Shown here in pieces: positions 1 to 7,042 of a stretch of 64,000 nucleotides of DNA. The notes under the pieces were generated by a model that was not told where the DNA came from, did not search any database, and saw nothing but the letters and a program-made list of their open reading frames with translations. Made by a program: the position numbers and the translations under genes. Numbering within the stretch: the stretch's first letter is position 1; each line of letters begins with the position of its first letter. Source of the DNA: Nitrospiraceae bacterium UBA2600 (GTDB taxonomy: Bacteria > Nitrospirota > Thermodesulfovibrionia > Thermodesulfovibrionales > Thermodesulfovibrionaceae); the NCBI GenBank assembly GCA_002339325.1, contig DDKK01000024.1, positions 1 to 64,000 on the forward strand, written 5' to 3'.

Positions 1-648
1 ATTTTTTGCCATCAGATTAACGGGCACTGTCTTTTCAACAATTGCTCCCTCGGGAATGTATCCTACATTCTGATGGTTCTTTACTGCCTGAGCTGCTCTG
101 CCTGCGGCAATAAAGCCACCGATTGAAATAGGACCCTGTGCTACAGCATAAACCTCACCATCAGGTCCTGTAAGGGGAGTAAGAAGCAGGGTTCCGCCTT
201 GAAGAGATTTGGCATCTCCGATTGAAGATACTTGCACATCTATCTTAGCCCCCGGCTTCACATTAGTTGGCAGTTTCGCAGTGACCATAACAGCAGCAAC
301 ATTCTTAACTTTACCTTTTAAGTCCTTTACATTGACAGTTACTCCCATTCGACTGAGCATATTTGCAATTGGTTGATAAAGATATGTTCCGTCTTTATCA
401 CCTGTGCCATTCAGACCAACTACAAGTCCGTAGCCAATTAGCTGGTTTTCTCTGATGCCATACCAATTTGCAATATCCTTTATTCTCTCTGCGGAAGAGG
501 AAGAAGAAAGAAAGAGTATAAGGAAAAATATGAGAAGGAGCTTCGTCGCTTCGCTCAGAATGACCTTAGAATGTCTCAGAATGCAATTATAAAGTTTCAA
601 GCTATGTTTTAAAGATTTTGAATTGAATTTTTTATTATGCATTTTCAT
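1..648 (-). CDS. flgI: Flagellar P-ring protein FlgI (partial, N-terminal 216 residues)
   Basis: FlgI forms the periplasmic P ring around the flagellar rod. The open frame runs off the left edge, so only the N-terminal part is present. The mature start is typical of the family: ERIKDIANWYGIRENQLIGY, followed by GLVVGLNGTGDKDGT. The ATG at 648 has GAGGTGG five bases upstream, overlapping the flgH stop; a GTG lies one codon earlier. Odd: the signal peptide is very long. About 37 polar or mixed residues precede the hydrophobic core LLLIFFLILFL, and part of this extension is encoded by a repeat-like sequence (541-583). It is the last visible gene of the flgFGAHI unit. Confidence 0.93.
   Translation of the reverse strand, partial: MKMHNKKFNSKSLKHSLKLYNCILRHSKVILSEATKLLLIFFLILFLSSSSSAERIKDIANWYGIRENQLIGYGLVVGLNGTGDKDGTYLYQPIANMLSRMGVTVNVKDLKGKVKNVAAVMVTAKLPTNVKPGAKIDVQVSSIGDAKSLQGGTLLLTPLTGPDGEVYAVAQGPISIGGFIAAGRAAQAVKNHQNVGYIPEGAIVEKTVPVNLMAKN
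541..583 (-). repeat. REP-like short repeat inside the flgI signal-peptide region
   Basis: The plus strand at 542-564 reads TTCGTCGCTTCGCTCAGAAT then GAC, more GC-rich than its surroundings. The 9-mer CTCAGAATG occurs twice, at 554-562 and 575-583. From memory, this resembles a short dispersed repeat (core TTCGCTTCGCTCAGAATGAC) found intergenically in many bacterial genomes. Here it is read in frame as part of the FlgI leader. No second copy was noticed in this window, so its status as a genomic repeat is inferred. Confidence 0.5.
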
Positions 649-659
649 CACAACCACCT

Positions 660-1376
660 CTAAAATGGCCATATTTTATCAAGAAATCTCACAAGCCAGC
701 CCTGTGACTGTTTGTCTCCAAGGGTGCCATCTCCTACAAGAAAAATCTGAGCATCTGCCACATACTGACTAAGGATTGTATTGTTCTGACTTATGTCATC
801 GGGTCTTATTATCCCCCTTAAAACTAAAATCTCCTTTTCATTGTTAACGAAAATCTCTTTTCTTGACTCTATAACCAAATTTCCATTAGGAAGCACCTCA
901 ACGACTTTTGCGGTAATTGTTCCTGTAATTGTTCCAGTTCTTGCAGTATTTCCATCTCCTTTGAAATCACTTCTTGCAGAACCAGAAACAGAGGGCGAGA
1001 AGATGTTACCTGCTTTATAGAAGCCATTTATTATGGGCAAATTATGAATGTTGAAATCTGTATTCATTCCGAAGAAAGTGTCAAGTCCGTAGTTGGTAGA
1101 GGAATTTCTTGAAGTTGTAGTCGATGCCTTTTTCTGAGCAGAAGTGGTTTCATTTATAAGAATTGTAACAAGGTCATTTACTCTTCTGGCTTTTTTGTCT
1201 TCATAAAGAGAGGCCTTGTTTCTCCACAAAGAACCCTCGGTTGCACTTGATTGCTGGGGAGTTTCGGGATAATACTTTGGCGGCATCCCTGCACTTTTTA
1301 TCTCCCTCACTTCTTTTAATTCTGAACAGGCTGCTAATAATGACATGGAAATTAGTAGAATAAATATTTTTTTCAT
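660..1376 (-). CDS. flgH: Flagellar L-ring lipoprotein FlgH
   Basis: FlgH is the outer-membrane L-ring subunit. The 238-residue protein starts with a lipoprotein signal peptide (MKKIFILLISMSLLAAC) and a clear LAAC lipobox at Cys17. Family sequence follows: SLWRNKASLYEDKKARRVND, then VTILINETTSAQKKAS, with GTITAKVVEVLPNGNLVIE and the C-terminal VRGIIRPDDIS-type strand. Length is normal. It overlaps the flgA stop by four bases, implying translational coupling, and its own stop overlaps the flgI ribosome-binding site. Confidence 0.97.
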   Translation of the reverse strand: MKKIFILLISMSLLAACSELKEVREIKSAGMPPKYYPETPQQSSATEGSLWRNKASLYEDKKARRVNDLVTILINETTSAQKKASTTTSRNSSTNYGLDTFFGMNTDFNIHNLPIINGFYKAGNIFSPSVSGSARSDFKGDGNTARTGTITGTITAKVVEVLPNGNLVIESRKEIFVNNEKEILVLRGIIRPDDISQNNTILSQYVADAQIFLVGDGTLGDKQSQGWLVRFLDKIWPF

Positions 1377-2053
1377 AGCACTACCCTCACTTTATCTTTT
1401 TCTACTAACTCTCCTACAATTTCCTTGCCAGTTTGAAAGCACTGAACCTTGGCCTTTTCTCCAACAGCACTGTCATATTTAAGGACACCCTCTGTCAGGA
1501 TAGTGACCTGTCCTGACGTTATCACTACCTGAACATGACTGCCTCTTTTAACTGGAAAACCTGAATAAAAATGTTCTTCCTTAAGGATTATTCCCTGAGC
1601 AACAGTCCTTTTTAAAACTCTTCCTATGAGTTCATCTTTTTTGGTTATTGCTCCTGCAGGTATTTTATACGCAGGTCTCTTTATCTCAATAAAGTCTTCC
1701 TCATTTAGCGTATCACCCCTTTTCAAATTTCTCTGAGGCACGTAGACGCTTAAGAGCACTTCATAATTCGCTAAAGCCCTGTATTGCCTTGTTCCACAGT
1801 AAAAAGTGAACTCTACCGCATAGGGTCTCTTTATCTCTCTTATCTTTATTCTGTCGGGAATGCAGTTTTCTGTGGGAGCAAAGCCTATAAATTTTATATC
1901 ACCTATGTTCACATCATTACTAATGAAGGATTTTTTCATTTCTTCTTTAAGCAGGAGCTTTAGAGAATTTGTATCGAATGAATATGCGTATGTTACGGCA
2001 GATAAAAGCAAGGCCATTAGAAACATGAGACTGTTATAAATTCTAAGCATCAT
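1373..2053 (-). CDS. flgA: Flagella basal body P-ring formation chaperone FlgA
   Basis: FlgA is the periplasmic chaperone for P-ring (FlgI) assembly. The 226 residues have an N-terminal signal peptide ending near TYAYS. The C-terminal half is a SAF-like domain: YVPQRNLKRGDTLNEEDF, then LIGRVLKRTVAQGIIL and GSHVQVVITSGQVTI. Two ATGs stand in tandem. The second (2050) has better spacing from AGAGG, five bases, so translation may begin there. The first ATG overlaps the flgG stop by one base. The position between flgG and flgH is typical. Confidence 0.95.
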   Translation of the reverse strand: MMLRIYNSLMFLMALLLSAVTYAYSFDTNSLKLLLKEEMKKSFISNDVNIGDIKFIGFAPTENCIPDRIKIREIKRPYAVEFTFYCGTRQYRALANYEVLLSVYVPQRNLKRGDTLNEEDFIEIKRPAYKIPAGAITKKDELIGRVLKRTVAQGIILKEEHFYSGFPVKRGSHVQVVITSGQVTILTEGVLKYDSAVGEKAKVQCFQTGKEIVGELVEKDKVRVVL

Positions 2054-2841
2054 TACCTCTTAATTGCAGTAGTGGTTTGTAACATCTCATCAGAAGTCTG
2101 CACTGCCTTTGAGTTAATATCAAAAGCTCGCTGAGCAATTATAAGATTTGCAAGCTCCTCAACAATGTTAACATTAGACATCTCAAGAAAGCCTTGAATT
2201 ATTGTTCCCCTTCCCTCTGTTCCTGGCGCTCCTGTTGTAGGTGCTCCTGAGGCATCGGTCTCAAGAAATAGATTTTTACCAATGGCTCTCAGTCCGCCGG
2301 GATTTATAAATCTTGCAAGCTCTATAGTGCCTATCTCAACAGGCGCTACTGTTCCTGGTTGTAGCACCGTTACTCTGCCGTCTCCTCCGACGGTAATACT
2401 CAAAGCATCAGCAGGAACTGTAATGCCTGGTTCAATTGGATAGCCGTCATTTGTGACAATCCTGCCATCTCTGTCTACTCGAAAATTACCTGCCCTTGTG
2501 TAGGCTATTGTTCCATCAGGAAGAGTGACTTGAAAGAAACCCTCTCCGTCAATTGCCAGGTCAAGGCTGTTTCCTGTATTGACTAAATCGCCTGTTGTAA
2601 AAAACTTGGCAACAGCAACAGGTCTTACCCCAAGACCCACCTGAATTCCAGAAGGATACTGTGTCCCATCATCTGAGGGAGCTCCCGGTTGAATTATTGT
2701 CTGATAAAGCAAGTCTTGAAACTCAGCCCTTCCCTTTTTAAAACCTGTTGTATTTACATTGGCGAGGTTGTGCGATATGACATCCACATTTATCTGCTGG
2801 GCATACATGCCTGTGGCAGCTGTAAAAAGTGACCTAAGCAT
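2053..2841 (-). CDS. flgG: Flagellar distal rod protein FlgG
   Basis: FlgG builds the distal rod that passes through the P and L rings. The 262-residue protein has the N-terminal signature MLRSLFTAATGMYAQQ followed by HNLANVNTTGFKKGRAEFQD. The central GNSLDLAIDGEGFFQV motif and the C-terminal SNVNIVEELANLIIAQRAFD helix are also present. Length matches the E. coli family (about 260). It lies 11 bases downstream of flgF, with a good ribosome-binding site. Confidence 0.98.
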   Translation of the reverse strand: MLRSLFTAATGMYAQQINVDVISHNLANVNTTGFKKGRAEFQDLLYQTIIQPGAPSDDGTQYPSGIQVGLGVRPVAVAKFFTTGDLVNTGNSLDLAIDGEGFFQVTLPDGTIAYTRAGNFRVDRDGRIVTNDGYPIEPGITVPADALSITVGGDGRVTVLQPGTVAPVEIGTIELARFINPGGLRAIGKNLFLETDASGAPTTGAPGTEGRGTIIQGFLEMSNVNIVEELANLIIAQRAFDINSKAVQTSDEMLQTTTAIKR

Positions 2842-2852
2842 CTTTTACCTCC

Positions 2853-3572
2853 TTATATTCTTGCTATTTCACTTACTGCTCTTTGAGCAAGCTGGTCAAA
2901 GTTAGTAGTTACTCGCTGAGCAAATTCAAAGTTTCTAATTGCCTGAATCATCTGAACAAGCTCATTCATCGGATTCACATTCGAAGACTCAAGCCAGCTC
3001 TGCAAAACCTTTCCTGTAGCCTCTCCAGCCTCTCTTCCCTCGTAAAGAGAACTACCTACATGTCTTACACCGTCTATGCGGACAACTTTTATTTTGGAAA
3101 TTAGATTGCCATCTACATATACATTTCCGTCCTGGCCAATTTCTACTTTAGTTCCATCTATTACGATTGGATTATTATTTTCATCCAGAACTCTTAATCC
3201 CGCTTGGGTTACAAGAAAATTCTCACTGTCCCTTGTGAAAGCCCCTTCTCTTGTGTAGAAAATTCTATTACCTCTCTGGACAGCAAAAAAACCCTCGCCC
3301 TGAATGGCAAGGTCAAAGGGATTGCCCGTTTTTCTTAATACACCCTGAGATGTATCAATAGTTTGCGTGCCGAAAAAGGTCTGGGACCGCGCATTCTGAT
3401 AAATAGCTCTTGGTTCTACGGGTTTTCCAGAAAGGAGGGGATAAAGTCTGCTTGCAAAGGACTGCCTTTTGTAGCCTGTAGTGTTTATATTGGCAAGATT
3501 GTTTGAAATGGCTGAAAGTTCATTTTCTCTCATTGCCATTCCTGTCATTGATATGTAAATGCCCTTATACAT
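2853..3572 (-). CDS. flgF: Flagellar proximal rod protein FlgF
   Basis: FlgF is a proximal rod protein paralogous to FlgG. The 239 residues contain NELSAISNNLANINTTGYKR near the N-terminus, GNPFDLAIQGEGFFAVQ in the middle and a C-terminal helix SSNVNPMNELVQMIQAIRNF. It is the first gene after the sigma-54 promoter at 3615-3631, so it heads the rod/ring transcription unit flgF-flgG-flgA-flgH-flgI. Assignment as FlgF rather than a second FlgG rests on length, order and the divergent centre. Confidence 0.94.
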   Translation of the reverse strand: MYKGIYISMTGMAMRENELSAISNNLANINTTGYKRQSFASRLYPLLSGKPVEPRAIYQNARSQTFFGTQTIDTSQGVLRKTGNPFDLAIQGEGFFAVQRGNRIFYTREGAFTRDSENFLVTQAGLRVLDENNNPIVIDGTKVEIGQDGNVYVDGNLISKIKVVRIDGVRHVGSSLYEGREAGEATGKVLQSWLESSNVNPMNELVQMIQAIRNFEFAQRVTTNFDQLAQRAVSEIARI

Positions 3573-3614
3573 AAGCTTTTCCTCTCTTATGTCTTGGATT
3601 TTATAATAAAAACT

Positions 3615-3631
3615 TGCAAGGAATATGCCAG
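3615..3631 (-). promoter_or_regulatory. Sigma-54 promoter for flgFGAHI
   Basis: Reading leftward the minus strand is CTGGCATATTCCTTGCA. The -24 GG and -12 GC elements are in exact consensus register (TGGCA, then TTGC, with the GG-to-GC distance of 12). Transcription would begin about 12 bases downstream, near 3603, roughly 30 bases before the flgF ATG. Sigma-54 control of rod genes is common in polar flagellates. No enhancer-binding regulator gene is in the window. Confidence 0.82.
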
Positions 3632-3693
3632 ATATTGCAAATAGTAAAATGCTTATTTTTCTTACAAAATCCGGAAGGAGTTTTTAAATTAAA

Positions 3694-3710
3694 TAGGCAA
3701 ATTTTGCCTA
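3694..3710 (-). terminator. Palindrome / possible weak terminator
   Basis: TAGGCAAAATTTGCCTA is a perfect inverted repeat (stem 7, loop 3). On the minus strand it is followed by the T-rich TTTAATTT. It sits just after the small ORF that ends the long che/fli operon and just before the flgF sigma-54 promoter. It could end the upstream operon or be a protein-binding site. The T-run is imperfect. Confidence 0.4.
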
Positions 3711-3721
3711 TGCTGGAAAAT

Positions 3722-3907
3722 TTAGACTTCGATATCTATTCCTCTTTTCGATTGGTCTTTTCCCTCAGACTTAGCTTGCTCTTCACTGGGCTTTTCTCTG
3801 GATTGCTGTTTTTTTCTGACTTTGTATTTTGCAAACACATTTCCTTCTCTCAGAGGCCTGATGCCTCTGTAGGGAAGTAAAGGGTCTATTTTTTCATCCG
3901 CAGGCAT
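3722..3907 (-). CDS. Small hydrophilic protein of unknown function
   Basis: A 61-residue frame that starts on the base after the stop of the HDOD gene (TAG then ATG), suggesting translational coupling. It is polar and highly charged, especially the C-terminal half (Lys, Glu, Gln, Ser). It has no cysteine, no membrane segment and no recognised motif; the N-terminus reads MPADEKIDPLLPYRGIRPL. No clear Shine-Dalgarno is visible. I do not recognise a family. Its place as last gene of the chemotaxis operon suggests a motility link, but it could be a chance frame. Confidence 0.5.
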   Translation of the reverse strand: MPADEKIDPLLPYRGIRPLREGNVFAKYKVRKKQQSREKPSEEQAKSEGKDQSKRGIDIEV

Positions 3908-4747
3908 CTAACTCAAAAGAAAATCTTTTTGGTCATCAAATTTTATTTTAAATAGACCGATAAGTTCGTTTAAGGCATCTTCTGTTATGCCAAGAGATTC
4001 ATAATCTATAGGAATGTCAATAGGGTCTTTTACCCCTATTCCTAACTTTAAGCATATCTGGTCTGAAACTCTTATGATGTTACATATGTCTGCAAAGGCA
4101 GGGTCTTCATGAGTTGGATAGGGATAGTCGTGATGATATGTAATTACCATCTCCATCTTTTCTGGAAGCTTCCATTTTTTTGCTATTAGATTGCCTATGA
4201 TTGTATGATTAAAGCCAAGAACCTCGTCCTCTACGTCTTTAACTGACTTACCTTCTTTGTAAACTTTATCGTAAATCTTTATGTAAATCTCTGGAAGTGT
4301 ATTGTTTATTACTGTCTTGCCAACATCATGCACTATTCCACAAACAAGAGCTTCATCGGGAGTTGCTAAATTTGTAATCATTGCCACAAGACTACCACAT
4401 AGAGCCACACCAAGACTATGTTCCCAAAGTTTCTGTTCAAAAACACCAAACCTTCTATGAAGGTCTCTTATGGAAGTTGCGATAACAAGAGATTTTAAGG
4501 TCTCAAAACCAATAAGCATAATTGCTTGCGATATATTCTCTATTTTTCTGTCTCGACCATAATAGGGCGAATTAGCAATCCTGAGAAGTCTTGTAGAAAA
4601 TCCCTGGTCCCTTGATATTATCTCTTCCAGAGCATTGAGAGATGCATGGTCATCATGAATCAAGCCCATTACCTTCATTGCTACAGGGGGCAGTGGTGGA
4701 ATATCAATTGTTTTAAGAACTATCCTTTCAATGATGTCTTCCTGCAA
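3908..4747 (-). CDS. HDOD domain protein
   Basis: The 279 residues form an HDOD (metal-dependent hydrolase-related output) domain: IPPLPPVAMKVMGLIHDDHA at the start, SRDQGFSTRLLRIANSPYYG, then AIMLIGFETLKSLVIATSI, and an HD-like IVHDVGKTVINN with a later TYHHDYPYP. Such proteins act in signalling, often near chemotaxis or flagellar genes. Their biochemical activity is generally unproven. It follows cheB by 11 bases and precedes the 61-residue ORF. No receiver or GGDEF domain is attached. Confidence 0.9.
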   Translation of the reverse strand: MQEDIIERIVLKTIDIPPLPPVAMKVMGLIHDDHASLNALEEIISRDQGFSTRLLRIANSPYYGRDRKIENISQAIMLIGFETLKSLVIATSIRDLHRRFGVFEQKLWEHSLGVALCGSLVAMITNLATPDEALVCGIVHDVGKTVINNTLPEIYIKIYDKVYKEGKSVKDVEDEVLGFNHTIIGNLIAKKWKLPEKMEMVITYHHDYPYPTHEDPAFADICNIIRVSDQICLKLGIGVKDPIDIPIDYESLGITEDALNELIGLFKIKFDDQKDFLLS

Positions 4748-4758
4748 TTTTATCCTCC

Positions 4759-5814
4759 TTATACGGCGTTTATAATCTCTCCAGCCATTTCATCAAGCGA
4801 TACTATCTTATCAGCCAATCCGGCCTCAACAACAGCCCGGGGCATTCCATATACTACACAGGTTTCTTCATTTTGTGCAAACACTCTGCCACCGGTCTCT
4901 TTTATTTTTTTACATCCCCTTGCACCGTCATTTCCCATTCCCGTAAGGATAACTCCCAAACTTCTTCCTGGAAAACACTCAGCCACAGAAAGCATTAGAG
5001 CATCCACACTGGGACGATAGATAAATTCTTCTTTGTCCTCAGAGATAGAAATAAATGTCTCAATACCCCTTCTTTTTAATCTCATGTGTCCTCTTCCAGG
5101 AGCCACATAGACTATGCCAGGCTTTATTGTCTCGCCTTCTTCAGCTTCCTTTACAGAAAGTTGACTCAGTTGGTCAAGTCTTTCTGAAAAAGGCTTTGTA
5201 AAATTAGGTGGCATATGCTGGGCAACCACTATTGGAACAGGAAAATCCTTAGGTAGCTTAGGGATGATTTCCTGTAAAGCCTTCGGTCCTCCTGTTGAAG
5301 TACCAATTGAAACTATGCCCACTTTTCTCTCTGTAGATATTCTCGCCTTAGGAACTTCAATTTTAGGAGTTTCTATCTTGCTTTCTGCTGTTTTGACAAA
5401 AGGTTTTCTCTTAACAATTCCTCTTCTACCTATTGTTTTTATCTTGTCAAGAAGCATTCCCTTTATTTTCACAATATTTACAGAAAGTTCCGATAAATTC
5501 TTGGGTATAAAATCAACGGCACCGAGGTCTAAAGCTTCAAGAGTAACCTTTGCACCTTCTGTGGTAAGAGAGCTTACCATAATTACAGGAACAGGACATT
5601 TACTCATAATCTCTTTAAGAGCTGTTATTCCATCCATTCGTGGCATCTCTACATCCATTGTTACCACATCGGGTCTTAGGTCTTGAATCATCTGTAAAGC
5701 CTCTACTCCATCCCTTGCGGTTCCTACAACTTTTATCTCCGGGTCTTCTTGAAGCATTGATGTTAAAGCTTTTCTCATGAATGCGGAATCATCAACAATC
5801 AAAACCTTTATCAT
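4759..5814 (-). CDS. cheB: Chemotaxis protein-glutamate methylesterase CheB
   Basis: CheB demethylates chemoreceptors. The N-terminal receiver has the acid pair D8/D9 and phospho-acceptor D54 (VTMDVEMPRMDG). After a linker of about 40 residues comes the methylesterase domain. Catalytic-triad segments are visible: Ser in SIGTSTGGPKAL, His in VVAQHMPPNFT, Asp in GMGNDGARG. Length (351) is normal. Together with cheR it gives a complete adaptation pair, yet no receptor gene lies in this window. Confidence 0.97.
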   Translation of the reverse strand: MIKVLIVDDSAFMRKALTSMLQEDPEIKVVGTARDGVEALQMIQDLRPDVVTMDVEMPRMDGITALKEIMSKCPVPVIMVSSLTTEGAKVTLEALDLGAVDFIPKNLSELSVNIVKIKGMLLDKIKTIGRRGIVKRKPFVKTAESKIETPKIEVPKARISTERKVGIVSIGTSTGGPKALQEIIPKLPKDFPVPIVVAQHMPPNFTKPFSERLDQLSQLSVKEAEEGETIKPGIVYVAPGRGHMRLKRRGIETFISISEDKEEFIYRPSVDALMLSVAECFPGRSLGVILTGMGNDGARGCKKIKETGGRVFAQNEETCVVYGMPRAVVEAGLADKIVSLDEMAGEIINAV

Positions 5815-5826
5815 CCTTACGTCTCC

Positions 5827-7011
5827 TTAAAAACCGAATTCCTTGAGGAGGTCATCCACATCCTCCTGAGAAACTTTTTCTACTTCTTTAGGAACTGTTT
5901 TCTTCTCTTCTATTTTTAAGCCAAAGGTAGTGATTAGTTTTAAAAGCTCTACTTCAAGGTCGCCGACAAGATTAATAACCTTCTTTAGAACCTGACCTGT
6001 AAGGTCTTGAAAAGACTGAGTTGTAAGTATTTCTGTCAAATCGTCCTCAAGAGAATTTTTGAACTCTTTTATAAAATTAACAGAAGCCTCGGGTCCCTGA
6101 ATTTCTCTTATATGATTGGCGAGGTCATCCATTTTGAGAATATATTTCTCAACTATCTCCATTGTCTTGTTAGCGGCCTCCTCTGTTTTGTCAATGACCA
6201 TCTGTAATTGGTCTACTGCTCTTGGCATCTGTTGGGTGGCTATTTCTTTAAGTCGAGGGTCAAGGGCTTCTCTGAAACTTTTAAGTGAATCGTGTAGCTT
6301 CCTTGCAACCTTTCCAACTTCCTTGAAAAGGTCACTCTGACTTTTCTGAATTATGCTGTTCATTATTGAGTCTGCTTTGCCGTAATCACCCTGAGAGACT
6401 GCATTCATAAAATTTGTAATCTCTTCAATCAAGGCATACTTAGGGTCGTCCTTTGTTATGCCTTTGCTCTCATATAGCTTCAGAGGGTCTACTACCTCTG
6501 TAACGGTCATATCTCCACCTATGCTTGAGACTTTCTTTACGACCTCAACTTTTTCTCCGTCCTCTATAATGTCAACAATCTCTTCTTCAAAGAGGGCTTG
6601 GTCTTCAGAAGGTATTAGCTTTTTTATGTCAATTATAATGAGAAGTCTATCGTCTACCCTTGCCACTCCTTCTATCTGATTTTGTCCGTGCTGAAGAAAC
6701 TCTTCGGCTGGTTCAATTTTTTCTTCATCAATGTTTACAACACCTGTTATGTTGTCTACAAGTGCTCCGAAGGTTATCTTGCCTGTAGATATGACTACAA
6801 CTTTGCTTCCCGATGAATCCTCTGGCAAGCTTAAAATTCTCTTTAGATTAACCACGGGGATAACTCTTCCTCTTAGATTAGTAACACCTTCAACGTAAAA
6901 GGGCACACCGGGCATTTTAGTTATCTGCGGAATTTTTATAATCTCCTGAACCTTGAGAATTGGAATGATATACTCGTTTTCATTTAAAAGAAAACCAATG
7001 CACTGTCTCAT
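5827..7011 (-). CDS. CheW-CheZ fusion: array adaptor joined to CheY-P phosphatase
   Basis: Residues 1-135 are a CheW domain (EYIIPILKVQEIIKIP, then VTNLRGRVIPVVNLKRIL), which couples receptors to CheA. Residues of about 190-394 match CheZ, the phosphatase of phospho-CheY. The catalytic segment FQDLTGQVL carries D336 and Q340, equivalent to E. coli D143 and Q147, inside long amphipathic helices. The last residues, SQEDVDDLLKEFGF, match the E. coli CheZ CheY-binding tail. An acidic linker of about 50 residues joins the halves. The frame is uninterrupted. No separate cheW or cheZ is present here, so this protein probably supplies both roles and anchors the phosphatase at the receptor array (inference). 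Confidence 0.93.
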   Translation of the reverse strand: MRQCIGFLLNENEYIIPILKVQEIIKIPQITKMPGVPFYVEGVTNLRGRVIPVVNLKRILSLPEDSSGSKVVVISTGKITFGALVDNITGVVNIDEEKIEPAEEFLQHGQNQIEGVARVDDRLLIIIDIKKLIPSEDQALFEEEIVDIIEDGEKVEVVKKVSSIGGDMTVTEVVDPLKLYESKGITKDDPKYALIEEITNFMNAVSQGDYGKADSIMNSIIQKSQSDLFKEVGKVARKLHDSLKSFREALDPRLKEIATQQMPRAVDQLQMVIDKTEEAANKTMEIVEKYILKMDDLANHIREIQGPEASVNFIKEFKNSLEDDLTEILTTQSFQDLTGQVLKKVINLVGDLEVELLKLITTFGLKIEEKKTVPKEVEKVSQEDVDDLLKEFGF

Positions 7012-7042
7012 TTTTTTCTCCTTCCCTTTATTTCAATTAAGT

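Noticed and set aside
3614..3880. 88-residue plus-strand open frame
   Set aside because: It crosses the palindrome and the flgF promoter and runs antisense to the 61-residue ORF; it shows no ribosome-binding site and low-complexity content.
4646..5020. 124-residue plus-strand open frame
   Set aside because: Fully antisense to the HDOD and cheB genes, no conserved motif and no start signal.
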